31,605 nt of DNA from Deltaproteobacteria bacterium (lineage in GTDB: Bacteria; Desulfobacterota; DSM-4660; Desulfatiglandales; HGW-15): contig JAFGDF010000203.1 of NCBI GenBank assembly GCA_016932235.1, positions 1 to 31,605 on the forward strand. Direction: 5' to 3'. A program made the translations under genes and the position numbers. The notes under the pieces were generated by a model. That model saw nothing but the letters and a program-made list of their open reading frames with translations. It did no database searches and was not told where the DNA came from. Below are positions 17,161-26,237 of the stretch, piece after piece; position 1 is the stretch's first letter, and the number at the start of each line of letters is the position of its first letter.

Positions 17161-17308
17161 GGAGACTGTCTGACAAAGCCCGTCTGCTGCGTTATGCTCA
17201 TCCCTCGTCATTGCGACGTACTTATAAATACGCCTTATTTCTCGGGATTTCGGAAGCCTTGCCTCTGGACATTGTCAAACAGCCTCCAAAATGGAGGTTG
17301 CTTGACAG
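17161..17308. mobile_element. MITE-like element with imperfect terminal inverted repeats
   Basis: The left end GGAGACTGTCTGACAAAG (17161-17178) matches the reverse complement of 17270-17287 at 15 of 18 positions, enclosing a 127-bp element with no coding capacity. A third end-like copy (17293-17308) follows at once, so that 17272-17308 also forms a 16-bp imperfect hairpin around AAAAT. The interior has a smaller dyad around GACGTACTTATAAATACGCC. The end sequence resembles the arms of the dispersed palindromes, which could be end-to-end remnants of the same family. No target duplication was clear. Confidence 0.55.
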
Positions 17309-17379
17309 CCTCCTTATCCTGATTAAATTAAAATCAGTTAGAAAAAGATATTATCAGCGATCTAATGAAGGAGAAGAAG

Positions 17380-17583
17380 ATGGAAGAAAAAACAGTGCAT
17401 ATACCTTCAATTACCTGTGGTCATTGCGTTATGACTATTAAGAACGAGATTGGTGAACTTGAGGGTGTAAAATCAGTTGAAGGTGACGAAAATAGTAAAC
17501 TGATCAGTATCAAGTGGGAGGCTCCGGCTTCATGGAAAGAGATAGATGATCTATTGAAAGAGATAGGTTATCCTGCTGAATAA
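17380..17583 (+). CDS. Heavy-metal-associated domain protein (CopZ-like copper chaperone)
   Basis: A 67-residue stand-alone HMA domain with the metal-binding motif C-G-H-C in 'IPSITCGHCVMTIKNEIGELEGVKSVEG', which should bind Cu(I) and hand it to the ATPase encoded next. The second half ('IDDLLKEIGYPAE') completes the ferredoxin-like fold. ATG 17380 is chosen over ATG 17365 because AAGGAG (17368-17373) sits seven bases before it. It lies 150 bp upstream of copA on the same strand, behind the MITE-like element. The middle of the motif is His rather than the more usual Ala or Gly-Cys pair, a variant known from CGHC-type HMA proteins. Confidence 0.9.
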   Translation: MEEKTVHIPSITCGHCVMTIKNEIGELEGVKSVEGDENSKLISIKWEAPASWKEIDDLLKEIGYPAE

Positions 17584-17733
17584 ATTCACCAAGGATTCCT
17601 AAAGATTCTGTCCGGCATTTCCTTATAAAGTTATTTGACTTATATCGCGTTCCGATTTGTTTATAAATCGCAATTAATTTGTATAGAATTAACATTCTTC
17701 CGGGCAATGTCCGAAGACATGCGAGGATATGTG

Positions 17734-19968
17734 ATGGATAAGGTAAAAGCAGACCTGCCGGTTATCGGCATGACATGTGCCAACTGTGCGGCCACGGTTG
17801 AGAGAACACTAAAGAAAAAAGTTCCGGGTATTATTTCCGCCAGTGTGAATTTCGGAACGGAATCCGCTGCGGTGGAGTATGATCCCACAATAATCGACAT
17901 CAACGCAATGGCTGAAGCAGTAAAAAAGGCCGGATACGAGATTATTCCGCCGGTCGATGGTATTACTCAACCTGATGCCGAGCGGAAAGCGCGGGAAAAA
18001 GATCTGAAACAGCAAAAGAGATATTTTATCGTCGGTCTTATTTTTACCGTTCCCTTATTTATCCTGAGTATGGGCAGGGATTTCTCATTGCTGGCGGATT
18101 GGGCACACTCCCCATGGGTAAACTGGTTGTTCCTGGCACTCGCGCTGCCTGTGCAGTTCTATACCGGCATTGGATTTTACGCGGGAGGCTGGAAAAGTAT
18201 CAGAGCGGGTTCGGCCAATATGGATGTGTTAGTGGCGTTGAGCTCCTCGGCGGCCTTCTTTTATTCTCTTGGTGTTCTTATATTTCCGGATCTTGGATCG
18301 CATGTATATTTTGAAACTTCAGCGATGATAATAACATTGATCAAGCTGGGCAAGCTTCTAGAGGCAGGAGCCAAGGGAAGTGCGTCAGAAGCGATAAGGA
18401 AGCTTATGAACCTGGCCCCGGCAGTAGCCCATGTTGAGGATGAGGATGGAACTGTGTCAGACATGCCTGCGGATATGGTGAAGATGGGACAGAGGGTTGT
18501 TATCAAACCCGGCGAACGAATACCGGTTGACGGAGTAATCATCTCCGGTCATTCGGCTGTTGATGAAAGCATGCTCACCGGCGAATCGGTTCCGGCAGAT
18601 AAAAATGTCGGTGACAGTGTTTTCGGCGCCACGGTAAACAACCAGGGATTGCTCAGAATAGAAGCCACAGGAGTCGGTTCACAGACAGCGCTTGCGCAGA
18701 TTATTCGGCTGGTAAAGGAAGCGCAGGGTTCCAAGGCACCTATCCAGAGGATTGCCGATAGGGTTTCAGCGGTTTTTGTCCCTGTAATTATTTTTATTGC
18801 ATTAATTACTTTATTGATATGGTGGATTGCTGATAGTGAATTTGTTTCCGGAATGATCAGAATGATGGCTGTTCTTGTTATAGCATGTCCCTGCGCCCTG
18901 GGACTGGCGACGCCAACAGCCATAATGGCAGGGACAGGAAGAGGCGCCGGGATGGGGATACTTTTCAAGAATAGCGAAGCACTTGAAACCGCTCATCGCC
19001 TGAGTACCATTATGTTTGATAAGACAGGTACTATCACGATAGGCAAACCAAGGTTGACAGACTGGATCCCGATAAATGGTGATGGGAATCATGCCCTGGA
19101 ATTTGTCGCCGGCGCGGAGACCGGTAGTGAACATCCTATAGCCAGAGCCATTGTCGAGGGAGCGAGGAACCGTGGGATAAATCCTTCAGGAATCGATCAA
19201 CTTCATTCCAAAAGCGGTTTTGGCATCGAAGCGGTTATTGATGGAAATATTGTTCGCGTCGGCAGGCCTGAGTGGTTCAAAGACAGTGAACCGATGCCTG
19301 ATCACGTAATAACCCATATTAAGGACCTTTCCTCTCAGGGTAAAAGCGTTATGATTGCGGATGTAAACGGCGTCATTAAAGGTGTTTTAGCCGTGGCTGA
19401 TGAGGAAAAGCCTGAAGCGAAAGATGCCATTGATACCCTGCGAAGGATGCACATAATCACAATCATGCTGACAGGTGACAATGAACAAGCGGCAAAGGCG
19501 ATAGCAGACAAGGTTGGTATCGACAGGGTTGAAGCAGGCATCCTGCCTGATCAAAAGGAGGATGTTGTGCACAGAAGCCATGACAGTGGTGAAATCGTGG
19601 CGATGGTTGGGGATGGAATCAATGACGCTCCGGCATTGGCCAGGGCCGATGTGGGAGTGGCAATAGGCACGGGGACGGATGTGGCTGTGGAGGCGAGTGA
19701 TATTACCCTGATAAAGGGCAATCTGATGGATGTGGCGAAGGCCATAAAGCTTTCCAAAGTGACCATGCGCATAATAAAACAGAACCTCTTCTGGGCCTTC
19801 TTTTATAATGCCGCACTAGTCCCTGTTGCCGCAGGGATCCTTCATCCGGTTTCCTGGATTCCCCATTTTATAGGGGAGCTGCATCCGGCCATGGCCGCTG
19901 GCGCGATGGCTTTATCAAGTGTTACAGTGGTTATGAACAGCCTGAGATTAGGGAAAAAAAGGATTTAA
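17734..19968 (+). CDS. copA: Copper-translocating P1B-type ATPase
   Basis: Pumps Cu(I) out of the cytoplasm at the cost of ATP. In 744 residues: one N-terminal HMA domain with 'GMTCANC' (Cys15, Cys18), eight membrane helices, the actuator 'TGES', the intramembrane copper motif Cys385-Pro-Cys387, the phosphorylated Asp429 in 'DKTGT', 'SEHPIA' of the nucleotide domain, and the hinge 'GDGIND' (626-631). The last helices carry '[12 protein letters not shown]' and '[15 protein letters not shown]', marks of the Cu(I) subgroup. The ATG at 17734 follows GAGG by seven bases; earlier in-frame starts back to 17635 would add a tail not expected for the family. Paired with the CopZ-like gene upstream. Confidence 0.95.
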   Translation: MDKVKADLPVIGMTCANCAATVERTLKKKVPGIISASVNFGTESAAVEYDPTIIDINAMAEAVKKAGYEIIPPVDGITQPDAERKAREKDLKQQKRYFIVGLIFTVPLFILSMGRDFSLLADWAHSPWVNWLFLALALPVQFYTGIGFYAGGWKSIRAGSANMDVLVALSSSAAFFYSLGVLIFPDLGSHVYFETSAMIITLIKLGKLLEAGAKGSASEAIRKLMNLAPAVAHVEDEDGTVSDMPADMVKMGQRVVIKPGERIPVDGVIISGHSAVDESMLTGESVPADKNVGDSVFGATVNNQGLLRIEATGVGSQTALAQIIRLVKEAQGSKAPIQRIADRVSAVFVPVIIFIALITLLIWWIADSEFVSGMIRMMAVLVIACPCALGLATPTAIMAGTGRGAGMGILFKNSEALETAHRLSTIMFDKTGTITIGKPRLTDWIPINGDGNHALEFVAGAETGSEHPIARAIVEGARNRGINPSGIDQLHSKSGFGIEAVIDGNIVRVGRPEWFKDSEPMPDHVITHIKDLSSQGKSVMIADVNGVIKGVLAVADEEKPEAKDAIDTLRRMHIITIMLTGDNEQAAKAIADKVGIDRVEAGILPDQKEDVVHRSHDSGEIVAMVGDGINDAPALARADVGVAIGTGTDVAVEASDITLIKGNLMDVAKAIKLSKVTMRIIKQNLFWAFFYNAALVPVAAGILHPVSWIPHFIGELHPAMAAGAMALSSVTVVMNSLRLGKKRI

Positions 19969-19987
19969 CGGTCATAACCCAATATGG

Positions 19988-20980
19988 TTAATTCTTTTCT
20001 TGTCCTGGTTCGCCCCAAAGAAAACGATCGCTGACTGTTTCAGGGATTTTTTTGCTAATCCTTACTAAAATTGCGATAACGAAGAGGGCAAAAAGCAGCC
20101 TGGCGATCAGAAGCCCTGATAAATGCCCACCGATCATGAACATCAACAAAGTGTCCTCAATAAGACTGTGACAGAGTCCCATTAAACTGAGGGAGAAAAA
20201 AACATCCTGCTTGCCGATATTTCCGGATCTTGCCTCGTGTATTATGAACCCTCCACCATACCCTATACCCATGGTTAAGCCTATTATAGCTATAATGGAA
20301 GCTTTGGTTCCGATTCCCAACATCTTCAGCATCGGATGAAGAAGACGGTTCAGCAGGTCGAGGACTCTCAATTTTTTCAAAATCCTCATTACTAAAAAAA
20401 GACTGAAAATAATTAAAAACATAAGGAAGAGATTTTTCATGGTCATCGCGGCCCAAAGAATTACGGGTTCTCTTCCGGCAATGGGTGCGTCCTCCGGTCT
20501 GATTATAATCTTCACCGGATCCTGCAGCAGTCCTGTTAAACGGTAGAAAATATGGATAAGCCATCCCAGGATAATGGCTGATCCCAATCTCAATAACGAC
20601 TGAAAACCAATACGCGGCCCCGATGCCTTGGCGATCTTCAGCTCAATCGGCATGGCGTGAGCAACCAGCATCATCGTGCCCAGGACAGTGACCTGGGCTG
20701 TTGTAAGCCCTGTGTCATTAATAAGTGAAAGCAGAACTACAATGGCCCCGTAAAGCGTGTTAAGCAGTGCCGTTGCCCAGACCAACCCCATTTCGACTGG
20801 AAGACCCACAAACTTCATGACGGGACTCAAGGGGATTGCGATGTATTTTATCAGGTCCAGATCCTGCATGATCTTAATTACTATTAAAACCGGAACTATT
20901 ATTTTGAAAAGAGTCAGGCTCAATCTTAATGCGTCACGAAGGACCTGAAAAAAGAAATTATTGAGTAAGTTATCTTTCAG
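19988..20980 (-). CDS. Nucleoside-recognition (Gate) domain membrane protein
   Basis: An integral membrane protein with two Gate-type halves (nucleoside recognition family, also called SpmA/SpmB-like): 'LVWATALLNTLYGAIVVL' with 'VLGTMMLVAHAMPIELKIA' in the first, and 'GLTMGIGYGGGFIIHEARSGNI' with 'LMGLCHSLIEDTLLMFMIGG' in the second. Such proteins may be transporters or accessory proteins; the substrate is not established. The usual start TTG at 20923 has no ribosome binding site and would cut off 'VLRDALRLSLTLFKIIVP', which family members normally keep. The frame stays open into the end of the CoA-transferase gene, where a CTG (20980-20978) overlaps its TGA stop, so coupled translation from there is proposed. 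Length 330 residues from CTG, 311 from TTG. Confidence 0.75.
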   Translation of the reverse strand: MKDNLLNNFFFQVLRDALRLSLTLFKIIVPVLIVIKIMQDLDLIKYIAIPLSPVMKFVGLPVEMGLVWATALLNTLYGAIVVLLSLINDTGLTTAQVTVLGTMMLVAHAMPIELKIAKASGPRIGFQSLLRLGSAIILGWLIHIFYRLTGLLQDPVKIIIRPEDAPIAGREPVILWAAMTMKNLFLMFLIIFSLFLVMRILKKLRVLDLLNRLLHPMLKMLGIGTKASIIAIIGLTMGIGYGGGFIIHEARSGNIGKQDVFFSLSLMGLCHSLIEDTLLMFMIGGHLSGLLIARLLFALFVIAILVRISKKIPETVSDRFLWGEPGQEKN

Positions 20981-22209
20981 TGAATTATCCCTTCTTTTTT
21001 CAATTTTTTTATCTCCTGGCGAGTGAAACCCATTTCCCGCATAACCGTATCCGTGTGTTCCCCAATGCCTGGGGCGGCACTTCTGGTTCCCGCCCTGGCG
21101 GCGCTGAAATGCACGGGATAACCCGGTATTTTAACTTTCCCGAGAGAAGGGTAATCAAAATCCACAAGATAATCATTCAGCAGGACTTGGGGGTCCTTAA
21201 AAACTTCGGAAATATCCTGTACCGGCGCAAATTTTAGACCCCGTGCAAGTAAAAGATTCATCCATTCATTCCGTGTCTTGGAGGCGAAAGCCTGATCAAA
21301 TATTTCTATAAGTTCACGTGCATTCTTTCTGCGGCCGTCACTTTCGGTAAAACGCGGATCATCTGTGAGAGAGGGAATTCCGATCGCTTCGCATAAAATC
21401 TCCCAGCTAGTTTCATCATGGTGGGCACCCATTATCCAGTACCCATCCTTACAGCGGAAGCAATTACGCAATGGAGAACTTTTATAGCGATTGGAAGATA
21501 TCTGATTTATGGATAAGCACCCATACATCATCATATTAATATATTGTATCCATATAGCGGTGCTCAGAAGAGAAATCTCGACTTTTTGTCCTGTTCCATG
21601 GCGTTCACGGAACAGGAGAGCTGTTATGATTGCATGGCTGTTTGCGATAGCGGCAACCTGATCCAAAATGGCAAGGTTAAGAAGGGTTGGTTCTTCATTG
21701 CCGGCAATAAGCATCATCCCTGACCTCGCCTGTCCCAAAGGATCAAACGCCCCTAAATCACTGTCAGGACCATCCGGACCATATCCTGAGACATTGGAAT
21801 AGATTATATCAGGATTTATGTCCGATATGCTGTCATAATCAATGCGCAGTTTTTTCCCGGTGCTTTTACGCAGGTTTGTGATAAAGACATCCGCTCTTTT
21901 AATGAGGCTGTCAAAAATCTGACGACCTTTATCTTTTTTTATATCAAGACATATTCCCTTTTTATTACGATTGGAGATTTGGGCCATAAAACTCTCGCCA
22001 TTAGGCATTTTAAAATCAACACCAACCACGTGTCTCCAGGTACGCTCCGGATCCCCCTTTTCTTCTTCGACCTTAATAACCTCTGCGCCCAGATCACCCA
22101 GTATGGCTCCTGCGCCCGGTCCGGCGTGAAACACACCATATTCAACCACACGGATACCCTCAAGGGGCATTTGCTTTTTATCCGGTTTATCCATATCTTT
22201 ATTATCCAT
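20977..22209 (-). CDS. CaiB/BaiF family (family III) CoA-transferase
   Basis: Moves CoA between acyl-CoA and a carboxylic acid through an aspartyl-CoA anhydride. The 410-residue length and motifs fit: 'MPLEGIRVVEYGVFHAGPGAGAILGDLGAEVIKVE', 'NRNKKGICLDIKKDKG', 'ADVFITNLR', 'SGYGPDGPDSDLGAFDPLGQARSG' with the likely catalytic Asp156, and 'GEHTDTVMREMGF' at the end. ATG 22209 is chosen because AAAGGAGG directly precedes it; an ATG 33 bases upstream lacks a site. The acid substrate cannot be told. It leads a two-gene minus-strand unit with the Gate-domain gene and is divergent from larE, sharing a 151-bp AT-rich promoter region. Confidence 0.92.
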   Translation of the reverse strand: MDNKDMDKPDKKQMPLEGIRVVEYGVFHAGPGAGAILGDLGAEVIKVEEEKGDPERTWRHVVGVDFKMPNGESFMAQISNRNKKGICLDIKKDKGRQIFDSLIKRADVFITNLRKSTGKKLRIDYDSISDINPDIIYSNVSGYGPDGPDSDLGAFDPLGQARSGMMLIAGNEEPTLLNLAILDQVAAIANSHAIITALLFRERHGTGQKVEISLLSTAIWIQYINMMMYGCLSINQISSNRYKSSPLRNCFRCKDGYWIMGAHHDETSWEILCEAIGIPSLTDDPRFTESDGRRKNARELIEIFDQAFASKTRNEWMNLLLARGLKFAPVQDISEVFKDPQVLLNDYLVDFDYPSLGKVKIPGYPVHFSAARAGTRSAAPGIGEHTDTVMREMGFTRQEIKKLKKEGIIH

Positions 22210-22360
22210 TAAGCCTCCTTTATAGGGGCGATTTGACCCCATTTTTATTTCAACCCATTTTTATATATCATCTTAACAAGAACATTAATATATGATAATT
22301 ATCTCATTTTGAATCTGCCCGCAATATGGAATGGAGACTTAAATATCGAGGATTATTTTG

Positions 22361-23197
22361 ATGAAGGAAGATCTGCAGATAAAACGGAAAAACCTTGTAC
22401 GTTATCTCGAAGGGCTGGATTCACTCCTGGTTGCATTTTCCGGCGGTGTTGACAGCACGTTTTTGTTGGCTATATCTCATCATGTTTTGGGAGAAAACGC
22501 CGTCGCCGCAACGGCCGAATCAATAATAAATACGCCGGAAGAAATAGGCAGGGCAAGGGAGTTTACTCGAAGATATGGCATCTCTCATATAATTTTCCCA
22601 TCAGAGGAAATTGAAAACCCTGAATTCCTGTCCAACGGACCTGACAGATGTTACCTGTGTAAAAGGGCACTGTCCAGACAGCTCCTGGAGATAGCGATAA
22701 AAAGAAACATCAGGAATATCGCGCACGCAGCCAATAAAGACGATCTCAATGATTACAGGCCGGGATTACAGGCACTGGAGGAGGCCGGACTGGTTGCCCC
22801 GCTGATTGATGCAGGGATTACCAAACAGGATGTAAGGTTTCTTTCCATGGAGATGGGACTGTCCGTATGGGACAAACCTTCAATGGCATGTCTTGTCTCA
22901 AGGATTCCTTATGGTGACGGGATTACAAAAGAGAAACTTAAAATGATAAAAAGAGCGGAAAGATTTTTACTGCAAAAAGGATTTAAACAGGTGCGGGTAA
23001 GACTTCACGGGGACACTGCCAGGATAGAGATTGAAAAAAGTGAGTTGGGGAAAATTATTGAAACAAAGATGAGTGAGGCGATTGTCAAGGAGTTCAGGGG
23101 GGCGGGATTCGAGCATATTTCTTTGGACCTTGAAGGATATATATCCGGCAGTATGAATCGATCACTGAAACCGGATCAGATGATTAGAAAAAGATAA
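22361..23197 (+). CDS. larE: ATP-dependent sulfur transferase, LarE family
   Basis: LarE is a PP-loop enzyme that adenylates a carboxylate and replaces it with sulfur, known from nickel-pincer cofactor synthesis for lactate racemase. In 278 residues: PP-loop 'SGGVDS' (27-32), 'ATAESIINTPEEI', the cysteine pair in 'RCYLCK' (97 and 100), 'HAANKDDLNDYRPG' and 'KPSMACLVSRIPYG' with Cys177, which aligns with the sacrificial Cys176 of the Lactobacillus enzyme. The extra CxxC hints at the type with three cysteines thought to hold a [4Fe-4S] cluster and use sulfur catalytically. No larB, larC or larA is in the window; the partner 18 bp downstream is a YcaO gene. GAGG precedes ATG 22361. Confidence 0.92.
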   Translation: MKEDLQIKRKNLVRYLEGLDSLLVAFSGGVDSTFLLAISHHVLGENAVAATAESIINTPEEIGRAREFTRRYGISHIIFPSEEIENPEFLSNGPDRCYLCKRALSRQLLEIAIKRNIRNIAHAANKDDLNDYRPGLQALEEAGLVAPLIDAGITKQDVRFLSMEMGLSVWDKPSMACLVSRIPYGDGITKEKLKMIKRAERFLLQKGFKQVRVRLHGDTARIEIEKSELGKIIETKMSEAIVKEFRGAGFEHISLDLEGYISGSMNRSLKPDQMIRKR

Positions 23198-23215
23198 TCT
23201 ATACAGGAATTTTTC

Positions 23216-24946
23216 ATGAACCATAAGATTATTCTAAAGGATGCTTTTAAGGGATATGTCTTTGATCAGGATAAGACCTGCTTACCCTCTGAGACTGTTC
23301 GGAGATTCAGGGAAAAACTTAAAAAAGTCAACCTCGACATCCTGGAGAGAACCATAAGGATAGACAATGGGAGACTGGGCATCCCTGTATTTTTCAGTTT
23401 GTGCGGACAGTTAGCAGAAGACGTCATCGGCACGAAGAAACAGATGGGCAAGGGGGGTAGGCCGGAACAGGCGGAAGCGAGCGCCGTTATGGAACTGGCA
23501 GAGAGATTCAGCTTTTTCAGTTTTTGTAAGAATCAAAATAATTTTTTTATTGAGCAGTATATAAATATCAAGGATCGTGCAATTGATTTTCAGGATATAG
23601 CCAAATCAGTTCACGACTCCAGCTATGATCTTGAACTGGCGGAAAAAATCTTCTCCCGGCTTCCGCTTAAATGGGTATACGGCTACAATATGACCAAAGC
23701 GAAAGAGGTCCTAATACCTTTTAACTGGTTCTATGCGATTAACGAATTTAACGGCCCCTCTGCGGGGAATTGCGTGGAGGAAGCCCTCCTCCAGGGTATC
23801 TGTGAAGTAGTCGAAAGACATGTCTCTTCAATAGTAAGCAGGAACAGGATCGCGACCAGGGAGATAAACATCGATTCGTTAACTGATCCGCTGACAGTGG
23901 AGTTGATAGGAAAATATAAAAAAGCCGGGATCAGGCTTTTTATAAAGGATTTCTCCCTCGATATCGGCATACCTAGTGTAGGCGTCCTGGCCTATGATCC
24001 CTCAACTTTCCCTGAAAAGAGTGAAATAGTATGGACAGCAGGAACAGCCCCTGACCCGCAGAAGGCATTGATCCGGGCGCTCACAGAAGTCGCACAGCTG
24101 GCGGGCGATTTTAACAGCGGTTCCAAATACATCGCGAGCGGGCTCCCAAAATTCGGTGGCCTTGATGAAGCAGATTATGTGACCGGCTCCGGTCCATCCG
24201 TTGATATCACCAGGTTACCTGATCTCTCTGATGATAATATCAGGGTCGAGGTGGAAAATTGCATATCCGCCATTTCGCATTCTGGCATGGATGTCATGAT
24301 AATCAACACAACACACGAGAAACTTGATATCCCTTCCTTCTATACCATCATCCCGGGCGCGCAGTTCCGGGGACGCGCGGCAAATTCTAGTGTAGGCATG
24401 TTTACGGCCAAGCTTATTTCTGAGAACGGAGACGCTCAGAGGGCTATTCGTGGTCTGATTGAAATGGACAAGACAATGCCCGGCAAATATTATGTAAAAT
24501 TTTTTTTAGGGGTCAGCCATCTCGCCATTGGCGAAAAGGAAAAGGCACTGAGATATTTAGAACATGCATTGACCCTTGGCCCAAATCAAGAGGACCTAAT
24601 GAGTATATATTTCTATATGGGGACCTGCCTTAAAGAGCTTGATCGCTTTAAGGACGCCTTGTCCGTGCTCGAAAACATCCTCCATTATGATGCAGGGAGG
24701 ACGGAAGTCTACAACCTTATGGGTTTCTGTTATTTCAAACTGAAGGAGCACGAAAAAGCCATTGAATGTTTTCAAAAAGTCCTGAAACTTGATCCATCTT
24801 CCGCGATCGACTACGCAAATATAGCTTCAAATTACAGGGATATCGGTGATATTGAAAAAGCCGCACATTACTATGAACTTGCCCTGGAACTGGATGGAAC
24901 ATTAGATTTTGCAAGGGATAACCTTATGGCCCTCAAGATATCGTAG
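23216..24946 (+). CDS. YcaO-domain protein with C-terminal TPR repeats
   Basis: YcaO enzymes activate backbone amides with ATP to form azolines, thioamides or amidines, or serve RimO-linked sulfur chemistry. Residues 1 to about 395 carry the ATP-binding signatures: 'QAEASAVMELAERF' (Glu93, Glu96, Arg97) and 'NGPSAGNCVEEALLQGICEVVERH' (179-202), then 'TAGTAPDPQKALIRALTEVAQLAGDF'. After a late motif 'FRGRAANSSVGMFTAKLI', residues about 400-576 form four TPR units ('AEVYNLMGFCYFKLKEHEKAIECFQKVLKLDP'-like), a protein-docking module replacing the Pro-rich tail of many family members. AGGAAT precedes the ATG. It is transcribed with larE. No precursor peptide or TfuA gene was found nearby, so the target is unknown. 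Confidence 0.92.
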   Translation: MNHKIILKDAFKGYVFDQDKTCLPSETVRRFREKLKKVNLDILERTIRIDNGRLGIPVFFSLCGQLAEDVIGTKKQMGKGGRPEQAEASAVMELAERFSFFSFCKNQNNFFIEQYINIKDRAIDFQDIAKSVHDSSYDLELAEKIFSRLPLKWVYGYNMTKAKEVLIPFNWFYAINEFNGPSAGNCVEEALLQGICEVVERHVSSIVSRNRIATREINIDSLTDPLTVELIGKYKKAGIRLFIKDFSLDIGIPSVGVLAYDPSTFPEKSEIVWTAGTAPDPQKALIRALTEVAQLAGDFNSGSKYIASGLPKFGGLDEADYVTGSGPSVDITRLPDLSDDNIRVEVENCISAISHSGMDVMIINTTHEKLDIPSFYTIIPGAQFRGRAANSSVGMFTAKLISENGDAQRAIRGLIEMDKTMPGKYYVKFFLGVSHLAIGEKEKALRYLEHALTLGPNQEDLMSIYFYMGTCLKELDRFKDALSVLENILHYDAGRTEVYNLMGFCYFKLKEHEKAIECFQKVLKLDPSSAIDYANIASNYRDIGDIEKAAHYYELALELDGTLDFARDNLMALKIS

Positions 24947-24961
24947 TAATATTATGTATTA

Positions 24962-25007
24962 TTGACATACAGAGGTATTTTTTTCTAAACTTTTTTGGCC
25001 AAAAAAG
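24962..25007 (+). promoter_or_regulatory. Promoter-like pair followed by an 18-bp perfect palindrome
   Basis: TTGACA (24962-24967) and TCTAAA (24984-24989) are 16 bp apart. Directly after the -10, CTTTTTTGGCCAAAAAAG (24990-25007) is a perfect palindrome covering the expected transcription start, a classic repressor position. The first SDR gene starts 46 bp downstream. The palindrome has no loop, so RNA hairpin termination is unlikely to be its main role. Confidence 0.5.
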
Positions 25008-25052
25008 GGATTATCGTCAACGTAACTCAACTCAAAAAAGATGGAGGAATGT

Positions 25053-25877
25053 ATGGATCTCAATGGAAAGATAGCGATTGTCACCGGAGGAGGAACAGGT
25101 ATAGGAGAGGCAATAGTGAGGCGCTTTGTTAAACACGGGGCGAAGGTTTGTATTGCGGGTCGCCGCCAGGAAAGACTCGACGAGGTGGCGAAATCACTGG
25201 CCGATGGAACGGTAAAGACGTGCTCAGCGGATGTGTCTGATGAAAAGGATGTGAGTCGGATAGTAGAGACAGCCCTTTCATTTGGAGGCGGTCTGCATGT
25301 TCTAGTTAACAATGCGGCTATAGATCAGAAGCCGGCCGGGATAATAGACATGGAAGTTGCTGAATGGAGGAGGATTGTTGACGTAAATCTCACCGGGCCA
25401 TTTCTGATGATGAAGGCATGCATACCGCATATGATAAAGGCAGGGGTAGGTTCGATAGTGAATATATCCTCTCTCGCGGGCTTGAGATGCAATTCAGAAA
25501 TGCCTGGATACTGCTCGACAAAAGGGGGTCTTATTAACCTCACGCAGCAGGCCGCGCTGGACTATGGTCCCTACAATGTTCGGTGTAATGCCGTGTGTCC
25601 TGGTGCAACAAGAACGGCCATGTTCACAGGGGGAATGTCAATATTCGCAAATATGCTGGGAACGGACGTGGAGGATATTTTTGCACGGTTCACCAAGGAT
25701 GTTCCCCTCCAGCGTGTTTCACATCCTGATGAGATGGCCGGTCTTTGTGCCTATCTTGCAAGCGATGATTCATCATTTCTCACTGCAGCAGCTATTCCGG
25801 TGGACGGCGGGGCGGCGGTCGTTGATGTCTCGGGGGCAGTTATCAGCGATATCGTAAGAAGCCTCAAAGAAAAATAA
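25053..25877 (+). CDS. Short-chain dehydrogenase/reductase (SDR), first copy
   Basis: A classical SDR of 274 residues that should oxidise a secondary alcohol or reduce a ketone with NAD(P). The coenzyme motif 'TGGGTGIG' (11-18), 'NNAA' (87-90), catalytic Ser140 in 'VNISSLAGL', Tyr153 and Lys157 in 'GYCSTKGG', and the 'CPGATRT' loop are all present. 'GRR' after the second strand suggests NADP preference, but this is weak. ATG 25053 follows GGAGGA; the ATG at 25041 is part of that site. It is clearly paralogous to the SDR at 26304, including the unusual C-terminal 'DGGAAVVDVSGAVIS'. It begins the SDR-cupin-sulfatase cluster and is probably controlled by the palindrome upstream. Confidence 0.95.
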   Translation: MDLNGKIAIVTGGGTGIGEAIVRRFVKHGAKVCIAGRRQERLDEVAKSLADGTVKTCSADVSDEKDVSRIVETALSFGGGLHVLVNNAAIDQKPAGIIDMEVAEWRRIVDVNLTGPFLMMKACIPHMIKAGVGSIVNISSLAGLRCNSEMPGYCSTKGGLINLTQQAALDYGPYNVRCNAVCPGATRTAMFTGGMSIFANMLGTDVEDIFARFTKDVPLQRVSHPDEMAGLCAYLASDDSSFLTAAAIPVDGGAAVVDVSGAVISDIVRSLKEK

Positions 25878-26051
25878 CGGAGGTGTGCCACGATAAGGGA
25901 GAGTGAAAAAAGGATCGCCACCACCGGCCTTTGGCGTATCAGACCTTATCTGGTCGTTGAAGCCGCTGAAGATCGATAGGGCGGACTCGATCCGAAGGAA
26001 CCGGAGTGTCTAGAAAGACACAGAAGGCTGAGGTTTTCAGGGTTATTCAGT

Positions 26052-26080
26052 TTGACATAAAAGGGTGATTTATCTATACT
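26052..26080 (+). promoter_or_regulatory. Near-consensus sigma70 promoter
   Basis: TTGACA (26052-26057) and TATACT (26075-26080) are separated by exactly 17 bp, the best promoter match seen in the window (6/6 and 5/6). It points towards the second SDR and the cupin and sulfatase genes, about 215-225 bp from the first start codon. Confidence 0.65.
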
Positions 26081-26237
26081 TCGTCCCACGAACCTTGCGG
26101 ACTTTGTCTGAAAGGCTTCCAATAAGATCCAGATTTTATATGATTTTTACCGATATGAATATTCGATGTCATTCATTATAGGCGGGAATTTAAAAAACAT
26201 TACGATTCAAAATTCAATTATGTCTTAAATCCACCCA

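Noticed and set aside
17635..17667. CueR-type promoter for copA (TTGACT with a TATAAA further on)
   Set aside because: Spacing is 21 bp rather than the 19 bp of MerR-family promoters and no convincing dyad lies between the hexamers.
26006..26021. Small hairpin GTGTCT-AGAA-AGACAC as a terminator for the first SDR gene
   Set aside because: Stem of only six pairs, no T-run, and about 130 bp after the stop; not a convincing terminator.
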